DNA of 64,000 nucleotides from Anaerosacchariphilus polymeriproducens. Lineage in GTDB: Bacteria > Bacillota > Clostridia > Lachnospirales > Lachnospiraceae. Positions 60,969 through 64,000 of this stretch are shown piece by piece. The stretch covers positions 298,285 to 362,284 of the forward strand of contig NZ_QRCT01000012.1 of assembly GCF_003363435.1 (NCBI RefSeq). The letters run 5' to 3'. Below the pieces are notes generated by a model. The model worked only from the letters and a program-made list of their open reading frames with translations, searched no databases and was not told the origin of the DNA. The position numbers were made by a program, and so were the translations under genes. Every line of letters begins with the position of its first letter. Position 1 is the first letter of the stretch.

Positions 60969-61009
60969 AATAAGCATGACAAATATAAGACGCCTTTGTC
61001 ATGCTTATT
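60969..61009 (-). terminator. Terminator of gdhA
   Basis: On the minus strand AATAAGCATGACAAA pairs with TTTGTCATGCTTATT, followed by a T-rich tract. Its loop side holds GACAAAGGCGTC, also present in the small RNA upstream of gdhA. Confidence 0.85.
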
Positions 61010-61038
61010 CCTGTAAGATTTTTATAGTAAATATAAAT

Positions 61039-62442
<1,404 letters not shown>

Positions 62443-62465
62443 GTATATAAATCTTTTTTCACATT

Positions 62466-62539
62466 AAAAAAAGGTGCACTTAGGCACCAAAAAAGATAAG
62501 AACACCTATGTATTCTTATTCGTCACGACGCCTTTGTCT
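62466..62539 (-). ncRNA. Candidate 74-nt structured RNA or leader upstream of gdhA
   Basis: Predicted transcript from A62539 to the T run at 62472-62466. It can form CGTC-GT-GACG, then a 10-bp stem ATAAGAATAC-loop ATAG-GTGTTCTTAT, then the terminator GGTGC-CTAAGT-GCACC followed by seven T. The promoter is at 62546-62574. It does not match a riboswitch class I know. It could be a free small RNA or an attenuator for gdhA, whose start lies about 93 bases beyond. Confidence 0.55.
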
Positions 62540-62545
62540 GATGAG

Positions 62546-62574
62546 ATTGTATCATAAATAGTAGTCTAAAGCAA
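62546..62574 (-). promoter_or_regulatory. Promoter of the gdhA-upstream RNA
   Basis: Minus strand: TTGCTT (62574-62569), 17 bp, TGATACAAT with an extended -10 (TACAAT at 62551-62546). Confidence 0.7.
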
Positions 62575-62751
62575 GGAAAAATTGAAAAATAAGGAAGTTT
62601 ATTGCAAGTCAATAAATGAAAAATTGCAATGTGAGTATTAAAGTGTTAGAATAACAATTGGAAATGACGCGGAATAATGATAAAAAAATCAATAGTCAGA
62701 AAATAAAGAAGAAGAAATAAAATTAAAAGACAATACCCGCAACTATAAAAC

Positions 62752-62780
62752 TTGTGTGGTTAGAACCCTTATGTTATATT
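62752..62780 (+). promoter_or_regulatory. Promoter of rtcB
   Basis: TTGTGT (62752-62757), 17 bp, TATATT (62775-62780), about 54 bases before the chosen start. Between it and the RNA promoter (62575-62751) I see nothing further. Confidence 0.55.
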
Positions 62781-62833
62781 AAAAAACGGATATGAACCAA
62801 AATTTTATTTTTTGAATGTACGAGGAAGACGAT

Positions 62834-63955
62834 ATGATAATAATTAAGGGAAAATACAACGAAGCAATTATATATACAGATACATTAGAAGATACAGCGT
62901 ATAACCAAATTCAGACTTTGTGTAATCAAGAGTTTACTAACGGTTCCAGAATAAGAATTATGCCTGATGTACATGCAGGAGCCGGATGTACAATAGGTAC
63001 GACTATGTCAATTAAGGATAAAGCAGTTCCTAATTTGGTAGGCGTAGATATTGGGTGCGGGGTAGAAACGATTCAGATTAAGAATAAGCATATCGAATTA
63101 GAGAAGTTAGATAAATTAATATATGAAAAAATACCTTCCGGTTTTAAGGTTAGAGAGAATGCCCATAGGTATAATGAGGATATTGATTTAAATCAACTTA
63201 AGTGTTTAGGGACTGGAAAAATAAATATTATGAGAGCGGAAAAAAGCCTTGGAACACTAGGCGGAGGAAATCATTTTATCGAAGTGGATAAGGATGAAGA
63301 AGGCAAGCTTTATTTTGTTGTACATTCCGGAAGCAGACATTTAGGTCTGGAAGTTGCAAATTATTATCAAAATAAGGCTTACAATGAATTAGAGCAATCT
63401 CAAGTAAAGATGGAGATACCCAAACCACTAGCTTACGTAGAAGGTCAATTATTTGAAGACTATATTCATGATATGAAGATTGTACAAAGATTTGCTTTGC
63501 TAAATAGAAAAGCAATTATGGATGAATTGATTCGTGGAATGAAGTTGAAAGTAGTGGAAGAGTTTACGACCATTCATAATTATATTGATATCGATGATAT
63601 GATTTTGAGAAAAGGTGCAGTCTCAGCAAAGGAAGGGGAAAAACTGATTATTCCTATTAATATGAGAGACGGTTCCTTGATTTGTATTGGTAAAGGAAAT
63701 GAAGAATGGAATTGTTCAGCCCCACATGGAGCAGGCAGGTTAATGTCAAGGTCAACAGCAAAAAATTCGTATACGGTCTCGGAGTTCAAGAAGCAGATGA
63801 AAGGGATTTACTCAACGTCTATAAAAGCAGAAACACTGGATGAGTGTCCTATGGCGTATAAAAATATGGATGATATTATCAACAATATAAGTGAAACTGT
63901 TATCATAAAAAACAGAATCAAGCCTGTTTATAATTTTAAAGCAGGTGAAGAATAA
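62834..63955 (+). CDS. rtcB: RtcB-family RNA ligase
   Basis: About 373 residues. It joins RNA 3'-phosphate or 2',3'-cyclic phosphate ends to 5'-OH using GTP and Mn2+. Metal and active-site motifs are present: MPDVHAGAGCTIG, GVDIGCGVE (metal Cys), LGGGNHFIEV, VVHSGSRHLG, and the guanylylated His in CSAPHGAGRLMSRS. It is shorter than E. coli RtcB (408), as common for the Firmicutes group. The start at 62834 follows GAGGA by 7 bases; an upstream Met at 62816 has no ribosome site. No RtcA or RtcR is nearby. Confidence 0.93.
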   Translation: MIIIKGKYNEAIIYTDTLEDTAYNQIQTLCNQEFTNGSRIRIMPDVHAGAGCTIGTTMSIKDKAVPNLVGVDIGCGVETIQIKNKHIELEKLDKLIYEKIPSGFKVRENAHRYNEDIDLNQLKCLGTGKINIMRAEKSLGTLGGGNHFIEVDKDEEGKLYFVVHSGSRHLGLEVANYYQNKAYNELEQSQVKMEIPKPLAYVEGQLFEDYIHDMKIVQRFALLNRKAIMDELIRGMKLKVVEEFTTIHNYIDIDDMILRKGAVSAKEGEKLIIPINMRDGSLICIGKGNEEWNCSAPHGAGRLMSRSTAKNSYTVSEFKKQMKGIYSTSIKAETLDECPMAYKNMDDIINNISETVIIKNRIKPVYNFKAGEE

Positions 63956-64000
63956 ATATAAAAATAAGGAACCAATTTTTTTCTGTCAAGCATTTTTGAC

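Overview
The window is AT-rich (roughly one third G+C by eye), with strong AGGAGG-type ribosome sites, many intrinsic terminators and TTGACA/TATAAT promoters. Gene content points to an anaerobic, spore-forming member of the class Clostridia, most likely Lachnospiraceae: pyruvate phosphate dikinase, FeoAB, a rubrerythrin-like protein, a Thermoanaerobacter/C. beijerinckii-type secondary alcohol dehydrogenase, LysM-GH18 proteins of the spore type, the DUF6323/DUF6179 pair and hexameric-type glutamate dehydrogenase. No rRNA, tRNA, CRISPR array or intact insertion sequence was seen.

Layout. 1-5.1 kb: end of an ABC permease, a decayed Crp/Fnr gene, a secreted FN3-GH18 chitinase, and divergent GNAT and TetR genes. 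5.1-15.9 kb: a self-contained phosphotransferase locus with its own HPr (Arg at position 46), Enzyme I, a LicR-type PRD activator, a HAD phosphatase, a lactose/cellobiose-type EIIB-EIIC-EIIA, two GH1 6-phospho-beta-glucosidases and a DMT transporter. The second GH1 has Gln in place of the acid/base Glu. Both transcription units start from promoters with the same operator-like sequence abutting the -35. 16-26 kb: small regulators, a QueG-like Fe-S protein, GntR-deoC, a decayed yibE/F gene, an LXG-like/DUF4474 protein, secondary ADH, Nudix, DUF6765-like, SIMPL and CorA genes. 26.4-31.2 kb: ppdK and a two-gene ATPase plus TOPRIM-like pair whose second gene is broken. 31.3-37.8 kb: AraC with a divergent GH5 glucanase, then a DtxR-type regulator and a feoA-feoA-feoB-DUF2325-FmdE operon with GTTAG-N6-CTAAC sites.

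37.8-41.2 kb: tandem LysM-GH18 paralogues that have lost all the GH18 catalytic acids and have sporulation-like promoters, plus a rubrerythrin with an incomplete di-iron site. 41.3-47.1 kb: an Fpg/Nei relative without Pro2, a GyrI-like protein, a Cys-rich miniprotein, a hydrolase, DUF6323-DUF6179-secreted propeller, and YbaK. 47.1-53.3 kb: a KdpDE-like two-component system, then TPR-trkA-trkA-small membrane ORF-trkH-OB protein behind a 17-bp direct repeat; this looks like KdpDE control of Trk potassium uptake. 53.4-58.4 kb: a NYN-LOTUS protein, a gene relic, a glutamate-cysteine ligase followed by a glutathionylspermidine-synthase-like ATP-grasp enzyme (candidate unusual thiol or peptide pathway), and a YaiI protein. 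58.4-64 kb: a KaiC-like/PPDK-N fusion, gdhA with a small structured RNA upstream, and rtcB.

The observations I rate highest are the insulated PTS with a Gln-type GH1, the GCL/ATP-grasp pair, the pseudo-GH18 tandem, the KdpDE-Trk operon with a 34-residue membrane ORF, and the P-loop-less KaiC/PPDK-N protein. Family assignments are from recognition of motifs only; no search was run.
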